The translations under genes were made by a program, and so were the position numbers. Below, in pieces: positions 24,485 through 34,458 of a DNA stretch of 64,000 nt. Each line of letters opens with the position of its first letter. The stretch's first letter is position 1. Below the pieces are notes generated by a model. It saw nothing but the letters and a program-made list of their open reading frames with translations. It searched no databases and had not been told where the DNA came from. The stretch is from positions 124,001-188,000 of the forward strand of contig JBFWVF010000008.1 of the NCBI GenBank assembly GCA_050246875.1, read 5' to 3'. The DNA comes from SHWB01 sp050246875 (GTDB lineage: Bacteria > Pseudomonadota > Alphaproteobacteria > UBA6615).

Positions 24485-26551
24485 ATGTACAAGCTCGGGA
24501 TCGACGTCGGCGGCACGTTCACCGACGTCGTGTTGCTGGACGCGGCGACCGGGCAACTGTGGACCGCGAAGGTACCGACGACTCCTGCCCAGCCGGAGCG
24601 GGGCGTGCTGGCCGGCGTCGCGCAGATCCTCGCGCTGGCCGGCGCCGCGCCGTCGGATGTCGCCTTCGTCGGCCACGGCACCACCATCGCCACCAACCTG
24701 ATCGTCGAGGGCAAGGGCGCGAGGACGGCGCTGGTCACCACGGCCGGCTTCCGCGACGTGCTGGAGATGCGGCGCGTCTCGCGTCACGACCGGGCCGACC
24801 TCTACGACCTGTTCTTCACCCCGCCCCCGCCGCTGGTGCCGCGGCGGCGCATCCGCGAGGCGCATGAGCGCGTCCTCGCCGACGGCACGATCGAACGGCC
24901 GCTGGACCTCGCCGCCGCGCTGGCCGAGGTCGAAGCCGTCGCGACCGACGGCGTCGAGTCCCTCGCCGTCTGCTTCCTCAACGCCCATGTCGCGCCGGCG
25001 CACGAACGTGCGCTGGCCGACGCGGTGCGGGCGAAGCGCCCGGCGCTGTTCACCACCGCCTCGCACGAGGTGAACCCCGAGATGCTGGAGTACGAGCGCA
25101 CCAGCACCACGGTGGTCAACGCCATGCTCGGCCCGCGCTGCGGCAGCTATATCGGCCGTATCGAGGGCGAGGTGGCGGCGGCCGGCATCGCGGCGGATGT
25201 CCACTTCATGCAGTCGAACGGCGGCCTCGCGCGCGCCGCCACAGTGGCGCGGCGCCCCGTAGCGCTGCTCGAGTCCGGTCCGGCCGGCGGCGTGACGGCG
25301 GCGGCGCGCCTGTGTGCCCGCGCCGGCATCGCCAACGCCATCACCGGCGACATGGGCGGCACCACCTTCGACGTGGCCCTCGTCCGCGACGGACGGCCGG
25401 AAATGCGTACCATGACGCGGCTGGAAACCCATGCCGTGCGCTTCCCCACCCTCGACATCGAATCGATCGGCGCCGGCGGCGGTTCGGTCGCCCGCGTCGA
25501 TGCCGGCGGCGGCGTGCATGTCGGCCCCGAGAGCGCCGGCGCCGATCCCGGCCCCGCCTGCTACGGCCGCGGCGGCGAGCGGCCGACCGTGACCGACTGC
25601 AACCTCATCCTCGGCTATCTCGACCCCGAGCGATTCCTCGACGGCAGCTTCTCGCTCGACCCGGCCGCCGCGCGGCGTGCGGTCGAGACCCAAGTCGCCC
25701 GCCCCCTCGGCATGGGCGTCGAGGCGGCGGCACAGATGGTACGCACGCTGGCCAACGCGCTGATGGCGCAGGCAATCCGCCTGGTCACTGTCGAGCGCGG
25801 CTATGATCCGCGCGAGTTCGCCTATATCCCCTTCGGCGGCGCCGGGCCGGTGCACGCCGTCGACCTCGCCCGCGAGCTCGGCATCCCGCGTGTCGTCGTG
25901 CCGCCCATGCCGGGCCTGTTCAGCGCCTTCGGCATGCTCGTCGCCGACATGGTCCACGAGTTCCAGGCGCCGGTGTCGCAGAATCTTGACGAGGCGACAC
26001 CCGAGGCGCTGGGCGCCGCGTTCGCGAAGCTCGAGGCCGAGGCCCGCACGGTCATGGCGGCGTCGGGCGTGCCGGCGGGCGATATCGCCCTGCGCCGCCG
26101 CCTCGACTGTTCCTACCTCGCGCAATCGGAGACCGTGTCCGTCGACGTCGCCGGTGGCCCCCTCGACGCGGCGACGCTCGCCGCCATCGGCGCCGACTTC
26201 GCGTCCGAGCATCACCGCCTGTGGAACTTCGTCCAGCCCGAGCGGCCCGTCCGCATCGTCAATGCCCGGCTGCAGGCGGTCGGCCGTGTCGGGCTGCACG
26301 ACGATGGCGCCGACGCGCCGTCCCCTGCCGAGGCCCCGCCGCCGCGCCGTTCGGGCGAGCGCAGCGTCTGGCTCGACGGTACGACAACCGTGCTGCCCCT
26401 CTATCGCCGTGCCGACCTCGCGCCCGGAGCGACCCTGCGCGGCGCCGCGATGATCGAGGAGCAAAGCTCCAGCCTCGTCATCCACCGCGGCGACACGCTG
26501 CGCGTCGACGGCTGGGGCAATCTCGTGGTCGACGTGGCGGGGAGCGCGTGA
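24485..26551 (+). CDS. hyuA: Hydantoinase/oxoprolinase family protein, subunit A (HyuA / AcxA-like)
   Basis: 688 aa. It is an actin-fold ATPase of the HyuA group: GIDVGGTFTDVVLLD at 5-19 (phosphate-1 loop), GHGTTIATNLI near 62-72, TGDMGGTTFDVALV around 291-304, and a GAGPVHAVDLARELG block near 455. This family includes N-methylhydantoinase A, 5-oxoprolinase and the small catalytic subunits of acetone and acetophenone carboxylases. All use ATP to activate an amide or ketone. The start MYKLGIDVGG matches the family N-terminus; the ribosome-binding site is weak. It is coupled to hyuB by a TGATG overlap. The operon context favours a carboxylase-like or lactam-opening step feeding CoA chemistry. 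Confidence 0.88.
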   Translation: MYKLGIDVGGTFTDVVLLDAATGQLWTAKVPTTPAQPERGVLAGVAQILALAGAAPSDVAFVGHGTTIATNLIVEGKGARTALVTTAGFRDVLEMRRVSRHDRADLYDLFFTPPPPLVPRRRIREAHERVLADGTIERPLDLAAALAEVEAVATDGVESLAVCFLNAHVAPAHERALADAVRAKRPALFTTASHEVNPEMLEYERTSTTVVNAMLGPRCGSYIGRIEGEVAAAGIAADVHFMQSNGGLARAATVARRPVALLESGPAGGVTAAARLCARAGIANAITGDMGGTTFDVALVRDGRPEMRTMTRLETHAVRFPTLDIESIGAGGGSVARVDAGGGVHVGPESAGADPGPACYGRGGERPTVTDCNLILGYLDPERFLDGSFSLDPAAARRAVETQVARPLGMGVEAAAQMVRTLANALMAQAIRLVTVERGYDPREFAYIPFGGAGPVHAVDLARELGIPRVVVPPMPGLFSAFGMLVADMVHEFQAPVSQNLDEATPEALGAAFAKLEAEARTVMAASGVPAGDIALRRRLDCSYLAQSETVSVDVAGGPLDAATLAAIGADFASEHHRLWNFVQPERPVRIVNARLQAVGRVGLHDDGADAPSPAEAPPPRRSGERSVWLDGTTTVLPLYRRADLAPGATLRGAAMIEEQSSSLVIHRGDTLRVDGWGNLVVDVAGSA

Positions 26552-28305
26552 TGGACCGCACCACCTACGAGATCGTCCGCAACGGCCTCTACGCCATCGC
26601 GCGCGAGATGAAGATCGCCATGATGCGCACGGCGGTCAGCCCCATCATCCATGCCGGCGGCGACGCCTCGGCGGCCATCTTCGATGCCGACATGCAGCTC
26701 GTCGCCCAGGGCAACGACATCCCGACGATGCTCGGCTCGGCCGTCATCTCGGTGCGGGAGTCGGTCAACGCGGTTGGCCGACAGAACCTGCGGCCGGGCG
26801 ACGTCATCATCTCCAACGACGTCTATCTCGGCGGCGGCAACCACCAGCCCGACGTACAGCTCACCCGGCCGGTGTTCGTCGACGGCCGCATCGTCGCCTT
26901 CACCATGACCCGCGGCCACTGGACCGACATCGGCGGCCAGGCACCCGGCAGCTACACGCCGCATACCTGGGACCTGTTCGGCGAAGGCGTCCGCATCCCG
27001 CCAGTCCTGCTGTTCCGCGACGACAGGCTGGTCGAGGACGTGGCGAAGCTGATCGTGCAGAACACGCGCGACCCCGACAGCCGCATGCTCGACATCAAGG
27101 CGCAATATGCCGGCGCCTATGTCGGCGACCGCCGCGTCGTCGAGATGGCCGGCAAGTACGGCGTCGATGCGGTCGGCGAGGCGATGGCGCAGTCGCTCGA
27201 CTATTCCGAGCGGCTGATGCGGGCGCAGATCGCCGCCATGCCCGACGGCACCTACCACGGCGAGGACTTCGTCGAGCCGGTCGAGGCCGGCGCACCTGCC
27301 GACCTCATCCCCATCAGGGTCGCCATCACCATCGCCGGCGACAGCATCACCTTCGACTACACCGGCACGGCGAAGCAGGTGCGCGGCGGCATCAACTGCC
27401 CCTTCTCCGTCACCTGCAACAGCACCTGGTTCACGGTGAAGGCGATCACCGATCCGGCCATTCCCATCAACCAGGGCTGCTATCGCCCGGTGAAGATCAT
27501 CGCGCCGGAAGGCAGCATCCTGAACTGCACCTTCCCCGCGTCGGTCGTCAGCGGCAATACCGAGACCTCGCCGCGCGTCATCGACATGCTGCTGACGGCG
27601 CTGGCGCAGGCGATCCCCGACCGCGTCATCGCCCAGAGCTACGATTCCGCCTGCTCGGCCATCATCAGCGGGCCCGACCCCGACGCCGCGCGGCGGCGCG
27701 CCATGCGCCGCGCCAATGCGGCCTTCATGGACGTGCACGCCGGCGGCATGGGCGCGCGGCCGGCCCAGGACGGCGTCAACGGCATCCGCGTCTATGTCGG
27801 CAACACCGGCACCCAGTCGGTCGAGCAGACCGAGCAGGCGTTTCCGCTGGTGATCGAGGAGTGGTCGCTGGTGCCCGACAGCGGCGGCGCCGGCAAATGG
27901 CGTGGCGGCAACACGGCGCGCCGCGTCTACCGGGTCGGCTACGAGGAGGCGACGTTGTCGATCGCGTGCGAGCGCGGCCGCGTCGCCCCGGCCGGCTTGT
28001 TCGGCGGCGGCGCCGGCAGCCTGTTCACGGCCAGCGTGGCCACATCGGACGGCGTGACGCGTCACGTACCGGCCAAGGGCGGTTCCGAGGTCGTCGGCGC
28101 CGGCGACCGCGTGACGGTCCAGCCGGCCGGCAGCGGCGGCTACGGCGATCCGCATGCGCGCGACCCCGCGCTGGTGCGCGAGGACGTGCTCGACGGCTAC
28201 GTCACACGCGAAGCGGCACGCACGCTGTATGCCGTCGCCCTGACCGACGAACTGGCCGTCGATATCGCGGCGACCGCGGCGCTGCGCCGGGCGGCGGCGG
28301 AGTGA
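26551..28305 (+). CDS. hyuB: Hydantoinase B/oxoprolinase family protein (HyuB / AcxB-like)
   Basis: 584 aa, the usual length for HyuB. Landmarks are RTAVSPIIHAGGDASAAIFD near 27-46, NDIPTMLGS, SNDVYLGGGNHQPDVQL near 89-105 and RGHWTDIGGQAPGSY near 124-138, which holds conserved metal-site histidine and aspartate. The C-terminus has the GGxGKWRGG segment. It partners HyuA in an ATP-dependent hydrolase or carboxylase; the third (gamma) subunit of acetone carboxylase is not present nearby. The A of its ATG overlaps the hyuA TGA. Confidence 0.88.
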   Translation: MDRTTYEIVRNGLYAIAREMKIAMMRTAVSPIIHAGGDASAAIFDADMQLVAQGNDIPTMLGSAVISVRESVNAVGRQNLRPGDVIISNDVYLGGGNHQPDVQLTRPVFVDGRIVAFTMTRGHWTDIGGQAPGSYTPHTWDLFGEGVRIPPVLLFRDDRLVEDVAKLIVQNTRDPDSRMLDIKAQYAGAYVGDRRVVEMAGKYGVDAVGEAMAQSLDYSERLMRAQIAAMPDGTYHGEDFVEPVEAGAPADLIPIRVAITIAGDSITFDYTGTAKQVRGGINCPFSVTCNSTWFTVKAITDPAIPINQGCYRPVKIIAPEGSILNCTFPASVVSGNTETSPRVIDMLLTALAQAIPDRVIAQSYDSACSAIISGPDPDAARRRAMRRANAAFMDVHAGGMGARPAQDGVNGIRVYVGNTGTQSVEQTEQAFPLVIEEWSLVPDSGGAGKWRGGNTARRVYRVGYEEATLSIACERGRVAPAGLFGGGAGSLFTASVATSDGVTRHVPAKGGSEVVGAGDRVTVQPAGSGGYGDPHARDPALVREDVLDGYVTREAARTLYAVALTDELAVDIAATAALRRAAAE

Positions 28306-28310
28306 GCGCG

Positions 28311-29477
28311 ATGGAGCCCGCCCTGCCGCTCGCCGGCATCGTCGTCGTCGAACTCGGCCACAGCCTTGCCGGACCCTATGCCGGGTGGATCCTCGCCGGG
28401 CTCGGCGCCGAGGTGATCAAGGTCGAGAACCCCGAGGGCGGCGACTACGCCCGCGACTGGGGGCCGCCCTGGCTGCATGGCACCTCGTCGCTCTACCAGG
28501 CGCTCAACCGCGACAAGACGGGCATCGCCGTCGACCTCGGCGACGATGCCGACTGCGCCCGCCTGCGCGCCCTCGTGCTCGACCGCGCGGACGTCTTCCT
28601 GCAGAACCTGCGGGCCGGCGCGGCGGCAAAGAAGGGGCTCGGCGCCGCCGAGCTGCTCGCCGCCAGGCCGTCGCTGATCTACTGCTCGCTCGGCGCCTTC
28701 GGGTCGGCCGGCCCGCTCGCCGACCGGCCCGGCTACGACCCCCTCATGCAGGCGTCGGGCGGCGTCATGAGCGTCACCGGCGAGGCCGGCGGCGCGCCCG
28801 TCCGCGTCGGCACCTCGATGATCGACATGGGTGCCGGCATGTGGGCCGCCAACGGCGTCCTCGCCGCGCTTCATCGCCGTGCCGCCACGGGCCTGGGCGG
28901 CCATGTCGAGACCTCGCTGTTCGAGACGGCGATCGCCTGGATGGGCACGCACATCGCCGGCTACCTGGCCTCCGGCGAAATCCGCCGGCCCTACGGCTCG
29001 GGCGTGGCCGAGATCGTGCCGCACCAGGCGTTCAGGGCGCGCGACGGCTGGCTGATGATCGCCGCCGGCAACGACAACATGTTCCGCCGCCTCTGCGACG
29101 TGCTCGGCCGCCCGGAATGGCCGGCCGACCCACGCTTCGCCAGCAACGGCGTGCGCGTGACCAACCGCGAGACGCTGATCGGCCTGATCAACGGCGTCAT
29201 CGGCGGCGACGACCGTGACGCGTGGCTCGCCCGCATCGACGCCGCCGGCGTGCCGTGCGCGCCCATCCTGTCGGTCGACAAGGTGGTCGAGTGGCCGCAG
29301 ACCCTCGCCACGGGTATGATCCAGCACGCGCCGGACGCCGAGATGGCGCTGGTCGGCCTGCCGCTGTCCTTCGACGGGGCGCGGCCGCCCTACCGCCGCT
29401 CCGCGCCGACGCTCGGCCAGCACACCGACGACATTCTTGGCGCCGGCAAACCCGGCGGAAAGCGCGAGGACGGATGA
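28311..29477 (+). CDS. CaiB/BaiF family (class III) CoA-transferase
   Basis: 388 aa. It moves CoA between carboxylic acids via an aspartyl-CoA anhydride. The catalytic Asp172 sits in TSMIDMGAGMWAAN, the expected place. N-terminal motifs LAGPYAGWILAGLGAEVIKVE (19-39) and GYDPLMQASGG are typical. The ATG at 28311 has GGAG 8 nt upstream; a GTG at 28302, overlapping the hyuB stop, is an alternative start. Its own stop overlaps the next gene as ATGA. In this operon it probably activates the acid made by HyuAB to its CoA thioester. Confidence 0.92.
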   Translation: MEPALPLAGIVVVELGHSLAGPYAGWILAGLGAEVIKVENPEGGDYARDWGPPWLHGTSSLYQALNRDKTGIAVDLGDDADCARLRALVLDRADVFLQNLRAGAAAKKGLGAAELLAARPSLIYCSLGAFGSAGPLADRPGYDPLMQASGGVMSVTGEAGGAPVRVGTSMIDMGAGMWAANGVLAALHRRAATGLGGHVETSLFETAIAWMGTHIAGYLASGEIRRPYGSGVAEIVPHQAFRARDGWLMIAAGNDNMFRRLCDVLGRPEWPADPRFASNGVRVTNRETLIGLINGVIGGDDRDAWLARIDAAGVPCAPILSVDKVVEWPQTLATGMIQHAPDAEMALVGLPLSFDGARPPYRRSAPTLGQHTDDILGAGKPGGKREDG

Positions 29478-30268
29478 ACGGCGACCACCAGTTTCTCAAG
29501 GTCGAGCGGCCCGCAGAGCATCTGCTGCTCGTCACCATCAACCGGCCGGAAGTCCGCAACGCCTTCAACACGGCGACCGGCCTCGAGATCACGCGCCTGT
29601 TCACCGAACTGACGCACGATCCGGGCGACGTGCGCTGTGTCGTGCTGACCGGAGCCGGCGACCGCGCCTTCTGCGCCGGTGCCGACCTCAAGGAACGCCA
29701 CGGCATGACCAACGAGGCGTGGGTGCGCCAGCACGAGATCTACGAGCGCATGCTGCTCGCCGTGCTCGATTGCCCGTTGCCGGTCATCGCCGCCGTCAAC
29801 GGCCCGGCCTTCGCCGGCGGCTTCGAGATGATGCTGTGCTGCGACTTCGCCTGGGCGGTGAAGACGGCGCGCTTCGCCCTCACCGAGGTGACGCTCGGGA
29901 TCATGCCGGGCGGCGGCGGCACGCAGACCCTGCCGCGCACCGCCGGCATCCGGCGGGCGAAGGAGATCATCCTGTCGGGCCGGCCATTCGACGCCGAGCA
30001 GGCGCTCGCCTGGGGTATCGTCAACCGCCTGTGCGAACCCGGCAAGCTGATGGACGAGACGCTCGACCTCGCGCGCACGATATGCGCCAACGCGCCGCTG
30101 TCGGTGCGTCAGGCCAAGAAGTCGATGCAGCACGGCACGCAGATGGACCTGCACTCGGGCATGCTGTTCGAGATCGAGGCGTACAACCGGCTCGTCGGCA
30201 CCGAGGACCGCATCGAGGGCATCACCGCCTACAACGAGAAGCGGCGCCCCGCCTTCAAGGGCCGCTGA
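29474..30268 (+). CDS. Enoyl-CoA hydratase/isomerase family protein
   Basis: 264 aa crotonase fold. The oxyanion-hole segments are AFCAGADLKE (66-75) and NGPAFAGGFEMM (109-120). Both catalytic glutamates of true hydratases are present: Glu118 (GGFE) and Glu138 (LTEVTLGIMPGGGGT). Hydration, not just isomerisation, is therefore likely. It is translationally coupled to the CoA-transferase by ATGA and followed by an HMG-CoA-lyase-like gene. A methylglutaconyl-CoA-hydratase-type step (as LiuC) would fit the context. Confidence 0.92.
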   Translation: MNGDHQFLKVERPAEHLLLVTINRPEVRNAFNTATGLEITRLFTELTHDPGDVRCVVLTGAGDRAFCAGADLKERHGMTNEAWVRQHEIYERMLLAVLDCPLPVIAAVNGPAFAGGFEMMLCCDFAWAVKTARFALTEVTLGIMPGGGGTQTLPRTAGIRRAKEIILSGRPFDAEQALAWGIVNRLCEPGKLMDETLDLARTICANAPLSVRQAKKSMQHGTQMDLHSGMLFEIEAYNRLVGTEDRIEGITAYNEKRRPAFKGR

Positions 30269-30286
30269 ACGCAGCAGGAGACCGCC

Positions 30287-31216
30287 ATGACCCGGGTGAT
30301 CATCCGCGAAGTCGGCATGCGCGACGGGTTGCAGAGCATCGCGGCCAACATGGCGACGGCCGACAAGTGTGCCTGGATCGACGCCGAGCACGGCGCCGGC
30401 GTCGACGAGATCGAAGTGTGCTCCTTCGTGCCGGTCAAGCTGCTGCCGCAGTTCGCCGACGCCGAGGAGGTGGTGAAGCACGCCCTCGGCCGTAATGGCC
30501 TGACGGTGGCGGCGCTGACGCCGAACCTGCGCGGCGCCGAACGCGGCTTCGCGCTCGGCGTCCACAAGCTCAACTTCGTGGTCTCGGTCAGCGAGGCGCA
30601 CAACCTCGCCAATGTCCGCCGTCCCGTGGCCGAGTCCGTCGCCGACTTCCGGGCCATCGTCGCCGCGCGCAACGCCCTGCCGGGCTCCGCGCGGCCCGTA
30701 CTCGCCGCAGGCCTGTCCACCTCCTTCGGCTGCTCCATCGCCGGGGCGGTGTCACCGGACGCGGTGGTGGCACTGGCCGGACAATTGCTGGAGGCCGGCG
30801 CCGAGGAACTGGTCGTGGCCGATACCGTCGGTTACGCCAACCCGGCCCAGGTGCGCGCGATGTTCTCGCGCGTCCTCCGAGAGGCCGGGCGCATTCCGGT
30901 GGCGGCGCATTTCCACGACACCCGCGGCCTCGGCCTGGCCAACGCCCTGGCGGCGCTGGACGTCGGTGTGACGGCGTTCGACGCCTCCCTCGGCGGCTTC
31001 GGCGGCTGCCCTTACGCGCCGGGTGCCAGCGGCAACGTGGCGACGGAAGACCTCGCCTTCATGCTCGACGGCATGGGGGTCGAGACGGGCATCGACATCG
31101 AGCGGCTGCTGGCGGCACGCGCCCATGTCGAGCGCGCCTTGCCGGGCACCACGTTCTTCGGCGCGCTCGCCCGCGCCGGCCTGCCCAAGGGGCACGCCGC
31201 CCGTCGCGCTGCCTGA
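30287..31216 (+). CDS. Hydroxymethylglutaryl-CoA lyase-like enzyme
   Basis: 309 aa TIM-barrel lyase that cleaves 3-hydroxy-3-methylglutaryl-CoA to acetoacetate and acetyl-CoA, or a related retro-Claisen substrate. It begins IREVGMRDGLQ with Arg12-Asp13 at the metal site. It has HFH (208-210) and the family signature GGFGGCPYAPGASGN, with catalytic Cys241 in the flexible loop. Length and motifs are complete. It is the last gene of the five-gene operon and has AGCAGGAG upstream. Together with the hydratase it resembles the end of leucine/isoprenoid degradation, without the biotin carboxylase. Confidence 0.92.
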   Translation: MTRVIIREVGMRDGLQSIAANMATADKCAWIDAEHGAGVDEIEVCSFVPVKLLPQFADAEEVVKHALGRNGLTVAALTPNLRGAERGFALGVHKLNFVVSVSEAHNLANVRRPVAESVADFRAIVAARNALPGSARPVLAAGLSTSFGCSIAGAVSPDAVVALAGQLLEAGAEELVVADTVGYANPAQVRAMFSRVLREAGRIPVAAHFHDTRGLGLANALAALDVGVTAFDASLGGFGGCPYAPGASGNVATEDLAFMLDGMGVETGIDIERLLAARAHVERALPGTTFFGALARAGLPKGHAARRAA

Positions 31217-31254
31217 GAGCGGGACCGGAAGGCGGTCCGGGCTGCCGGCGCGCG

Positions 31255-34200
31255 TCAGCGGACGATGGCCTCGCCATCGCGCAACACGAGCCATATGGCG
31301 GGTATCACCAGCACCGTCAGCAGTGTCGACGAGGCGAGGCCGAACAGCAGGGAAATGGCGAGGCCCTGAAAGATCGGGTCGGCCAGGATCGTCGCCGCGC
31401 CGATCATCGCCGCCAGCGCCGTCAGCAGGATGGGGCGGAATCGGATCGCGCCGGCCGTCAGCAGGACGTCCCGGAGCGACGCCCCCTCGCCACCCCCATG
31501 GCGTACGAAATCGATCAGCAGGATCGAGTTGCGCACGATGATCCCGGCAAGGGCGATGAAGCCGATCATCGAGGTGGCCGTGAAGGGCGCATCGAACAGA
31601 CGGTGGCCGAGCACGATGCCGATCAGGGTCAGCGGTACCGGGGTCAGGGCCACCAATGGCAGCAGGAAGCTGCCGAATTGCGCAACCATCAGGACATAAA
31701 TGCCAATAATTGCGACCGCGAATGCAGCGCCCATGTCGCGAAATGTCACCCACGTCACTTCCCATTCGCCGTCCCACAGCAATGTCGGCCGGCTCTCGTC
31801 CTCCGGCTGGCCATGCAGACGGACAACAGGAACCTTCAGCGCGCCCCAATCATGGGTTGCGATGCGACGCTGGACCTCGATCATGCCGTAGATCGGCGCC
31901 TCGAAGGCACCGGCAAGTTCCGCCATCACCATGTCAGTCGCCTTGCCGTTGCGGCGGAAGATAGTCGGCGACCCGTCTTCACGGGTGACGCGCACCACAT
32001 CGCCGATTTCGACCACCGTACGATCGCCGGGCAGCAGATTTGCCGGCACGGGCGTCGCCGCCAACCGTTCGCCCCATGCAAGGTCGCTCTTCGGCAGGCG
32101 TACCGTAATGGCGATCGGATCGCGGCCTTCGCCACGATGCGAATAGCCGACGGCAACACCACCAAACAGGGCAGCCACCGTGTCGTAGACGTCGCGCTGT
32201 TCGACGGCGAAGAATTCGAGGCGGTCCTGATCGATACCGATGCGCAGGCGCGGCGCCGGCGCGCCGATCGAGTCGTCGACGTCGACGATGAACGGCACCT
32301 TGGCGTAGATTTCCCGTAACTCGGCAACGATGGCCCGGCGTGTTGCTGCATCGGGCCCGTAGACCTCGGCCAGCAGGGTCGCGAGCACCGGCGGGCCAGG
32401 CGGCACTTCCACCACCTTGAGACTGCTGCCATCCGGCAACGCCAATGCCGACAGCTGCTGCCGTAGCTCCAGAGCAATGGCGTGGCTCGGTCGGTCGCGG
32501 TCGCCTTTCGGCAGGAGATTGACCTGAAGTTCACCCAGCTCGGGCGACGCCCGCAGGTAGCTGTGGCGCACCAGCCCGTTGAAATTGAACGGCGCGGGAG
32601 TTCCGGCAAAGCCCTGTACGGACGTCACTTGCGGCAGGCCGCCGGCAATCGTCGCCGCGGCGAACAGCACCCGGTCGGTATCCTCGAGCGTCGCTCCCTC
32701 CGGCAGGTCGACGACGACGGAGAGTTCGGCCTTGTTGTCGAAGGGCAGCAGTTTGACCGTGACATCGCGGGTAACGAACAGCAGGCACACCGCCACGGTC
32801 GCGGCCAGCACGACCAGAAGGAATGCCCAGGCACGCGCGCGCGTCGCCAGCACCGGTCCGGCCACGCGCCTGTAAAACGTCCCAAGGCCCCCTTCCCCAT
32901 GCCCGCGAGCAACCGCGTCCTGCCTCGGTGCAAGGCGCAGCAACAGCCACGGTGCCACGACCACGGCGACGAAAAAGGAGAACAGCATCGCCGCCGAGGC
33001 GTTGACCGGAATGGGCGCCATGTAGGGGCCCATCAGGCCTGACACGAACAGCATCGGCAGCAGCGCGACGACCACCGCAAGGGTCGCAGCCACCGTCGGG
33101 TTGCCGACTTCTGCCACGGCGGCGATCGCCGCTTCCATGCGGCTGCGCCCGTCCTTCATGCCCCAATGGCGGGCAATATTCTCGACGACGACGATGGCGT
33201 CGTCGACGAGGATGCCGATGGCAAAAATGAGGGCGAACAAGCTGACGCGATTGATCGTGTAGCCCATCAACCACGCAGCAAACAACGTCAGCAGAATGGT
33301 CGTGGGTATGACCACCAGCGTTACAACCGCCTCGCGCCAGCCGATGACGACGGCGATCAGGACCACGATCGAAAGGGTCGCCAGCGCCAGGTGAAACAGC
33401 AGCTCGTCGGCCTTCTCGCTCGCAGTCTCGCCATAGTTGCGCGTGATCTCGACGCTCAGATCGGACGGGATCACCACTCCACCTTGCAGCGAGGCGACGC
33501 GCGCCACGATGTCCTGCGCGACGACCACCGCATTGGCGCCGGCGCGCTTGCCGATCGCAATGGAGACGGCGGGCACCCGGGATGCGGCGCTGTCGCCGGT
33601 GGCATCCAAGGTCCAGGCGCGCTGTTCGTCGGGCGCCGGGCCGACGACAATGCTGGCGACGTCGCGTACATAGACCGGGCGACCGTCGCGCGTGGTGAGC
33701 AGCAGCAGGCCGACATCGGGTACGCTGGACAGCGTCTGGCCGGAGGTGACGACGCGCCGCATGCCGGCATCGCGCACCGCGCCCGCTTCGAAGGAGCGGT
33801 TGGCGTCACGGACCTTGGCGATGAGTTGCTGCAGCGTGACCCCGAATTCCGCCAGTCGCTCGGGATCGGGCTCGACCCGGATTTCATCCGTCTGCCCGCC
33901 GGCCAGGTAGGTCAGGCCGACATCGTCGACTTTCACCAGTTCGGCGCGCACCTCGTCTGCGACCCTTGTGAGGTCGGCGCTTGTCCATCGTTCCGTAGCG
34001 TCGGGCCGCGGCGACAGCGTCAACACGACGATGGCCACATCGTCGATGCCGCGGCCGACGATGAGGGGCTCTGGAATTCCAACCGGGATGCGGTCGTAGT
34101 TGGCGCGCATCTTCTCGTGGATCCGAAGGATGGCGTCGTCGGCCGGCGTGCCCACTTCGAAGCGCGCCGTCACGGTCACGACGTCGTCGCGTGTCTGCGA

Positions 34201-34458
34201 ATAGACGTGCTCGACGCCGGGAATGCCCTTGACGATCGCCTCGAGCGGCTTCGTCACCAGTTCCACCGCATCCGGCGCGGCGAGGCCATCCGCCCGCACG
34301 TGGACATCGACCATGGGCACGCTGATCTGCGGCTCCTCCTCGCGCGGGATCAGCAGCAATCCGACAACGCCGAAGGCCACCGCCGCGAGAAGGAACAGCG
34401 GCGTCAGCGGCGAGCGGATCGAAACGCCGGCCAGCCATCCCGACAGCCCCCGCTTCAT
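31255..34458 (-). CDS. RND-family efflux pump, inner-membrane permease
   Basis: 1067 aa proton-driven pump of the AcrB/HAE type, with two repeats of a large periplasmic loop and six transmembrane segments. Asp419-Asp420 in ILVDDAIVVVEN correspond to the proton-relay pair of TM4. The N-terminus has an IPREEEPQI segment typical of this subgroup. Its start overlaps the adaptor gene stop (ATGA). It is the last gene of an ArsR-adaptor-permease operon. There is no outer-membrane factor gene nearby, so a TolC-like protein from elsewhere would be used. The substrate is unknown; regulator context suggests sulfide- or thiol-linked stress. Confidence 0.93.
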   Translation of the reverse strand: MKRGLSGWLAGVSIRSPLTPLFLLAAVAFGVVGLLLIPREEEPQISVPMVDVHVRADGLAAPDAVELVTKPLEAIVKGIPGVEHVYSQTRDDVVTVTARFEVGTPADDAILRIHEKMRANYDRIPVGIPEPLIVGRGIDDVAIVVLTLSPRPDATERWTSADLTRVADEVRAELVKVDDVGLTYLAGGQTDEIRVEPDPERLAEFGVTLQQLIAKVRDANRSFEAGAVRDAGMRRVVTSGQTLSSVPDVGLLLLTTRDGRPVYVRDVASIVVGPAPDEQRAWTLDATGDSAASRVPAVSIAIGKRAGANAVVVAQDIVARVASLQGGVVIPSDLSVEITRNYGETASEKADELLFHLALATLSIVVLIAVVIGWREAVVTLVVIPTTILLTLFAAWLMGYTINRVSLFALIFAIGILVDDAIVVVENIARHWGMKDGRSRMEAAIAAVAEVGNPTVAATLAVVVALLPMLFVSGLMGPYMAPIPVNASAAMLFSFFVAVVVAPWLLLRLAPRQDAVARGHGEGGLGTFYRRVAGPVLATRARAWAFLLVVLAATVAVCLLFVTRDVTVKLLPFDNKAELSVVVDLPEGATLEDTDRVLFAAATIAGGLPQVTSVQGFAGTPAPFNFNGLVRHSYLRASPELGELQVNLLPKGDRDRPSHAIALELRQQLSALALPDGSSLKVVEVPPGPPVLATLLAEVYGPDAATRRAIVAELREIYAKVPFIVDVDDSIGAPAPRLRIGIDQDRLEFFAVEQRDVYDTVAALFGGVAVGYSHRGEGRDPIAITVRLPKSDLAWGERLAATPVPANLLPGDRTVVEIGDVVRVTREDGSPTIFRRNGKATDMVMAELAGAFEAPIYGMIEVQRRIATHDWGALKVPVVRLHGQPEDESRPTLLWDGEWEVTWVTFRDMGAAFAVAIIGIYVLMVAQFGSFLLPLVALTPVPLTLIGIVLGHRLFDAPFTATSMIGFIALAGIIVRNSILLIDFVRHGGGEGASLRDVLLTAGAIRFRPILLTALAAMIGAATILADPIFQGLAISLLFGLASSTLLTVLVIPAIWLVLRDGEAIVR

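Noticed and set aside
22781..26485. Open frame of more than 1200 codons on the minus strand
   Set aside because: It overlaps the helicase in another frame and runs antisense to hyuA. Its translation is rich in Arg, Gly and His without recognisable domains, an artefact of high GC content.
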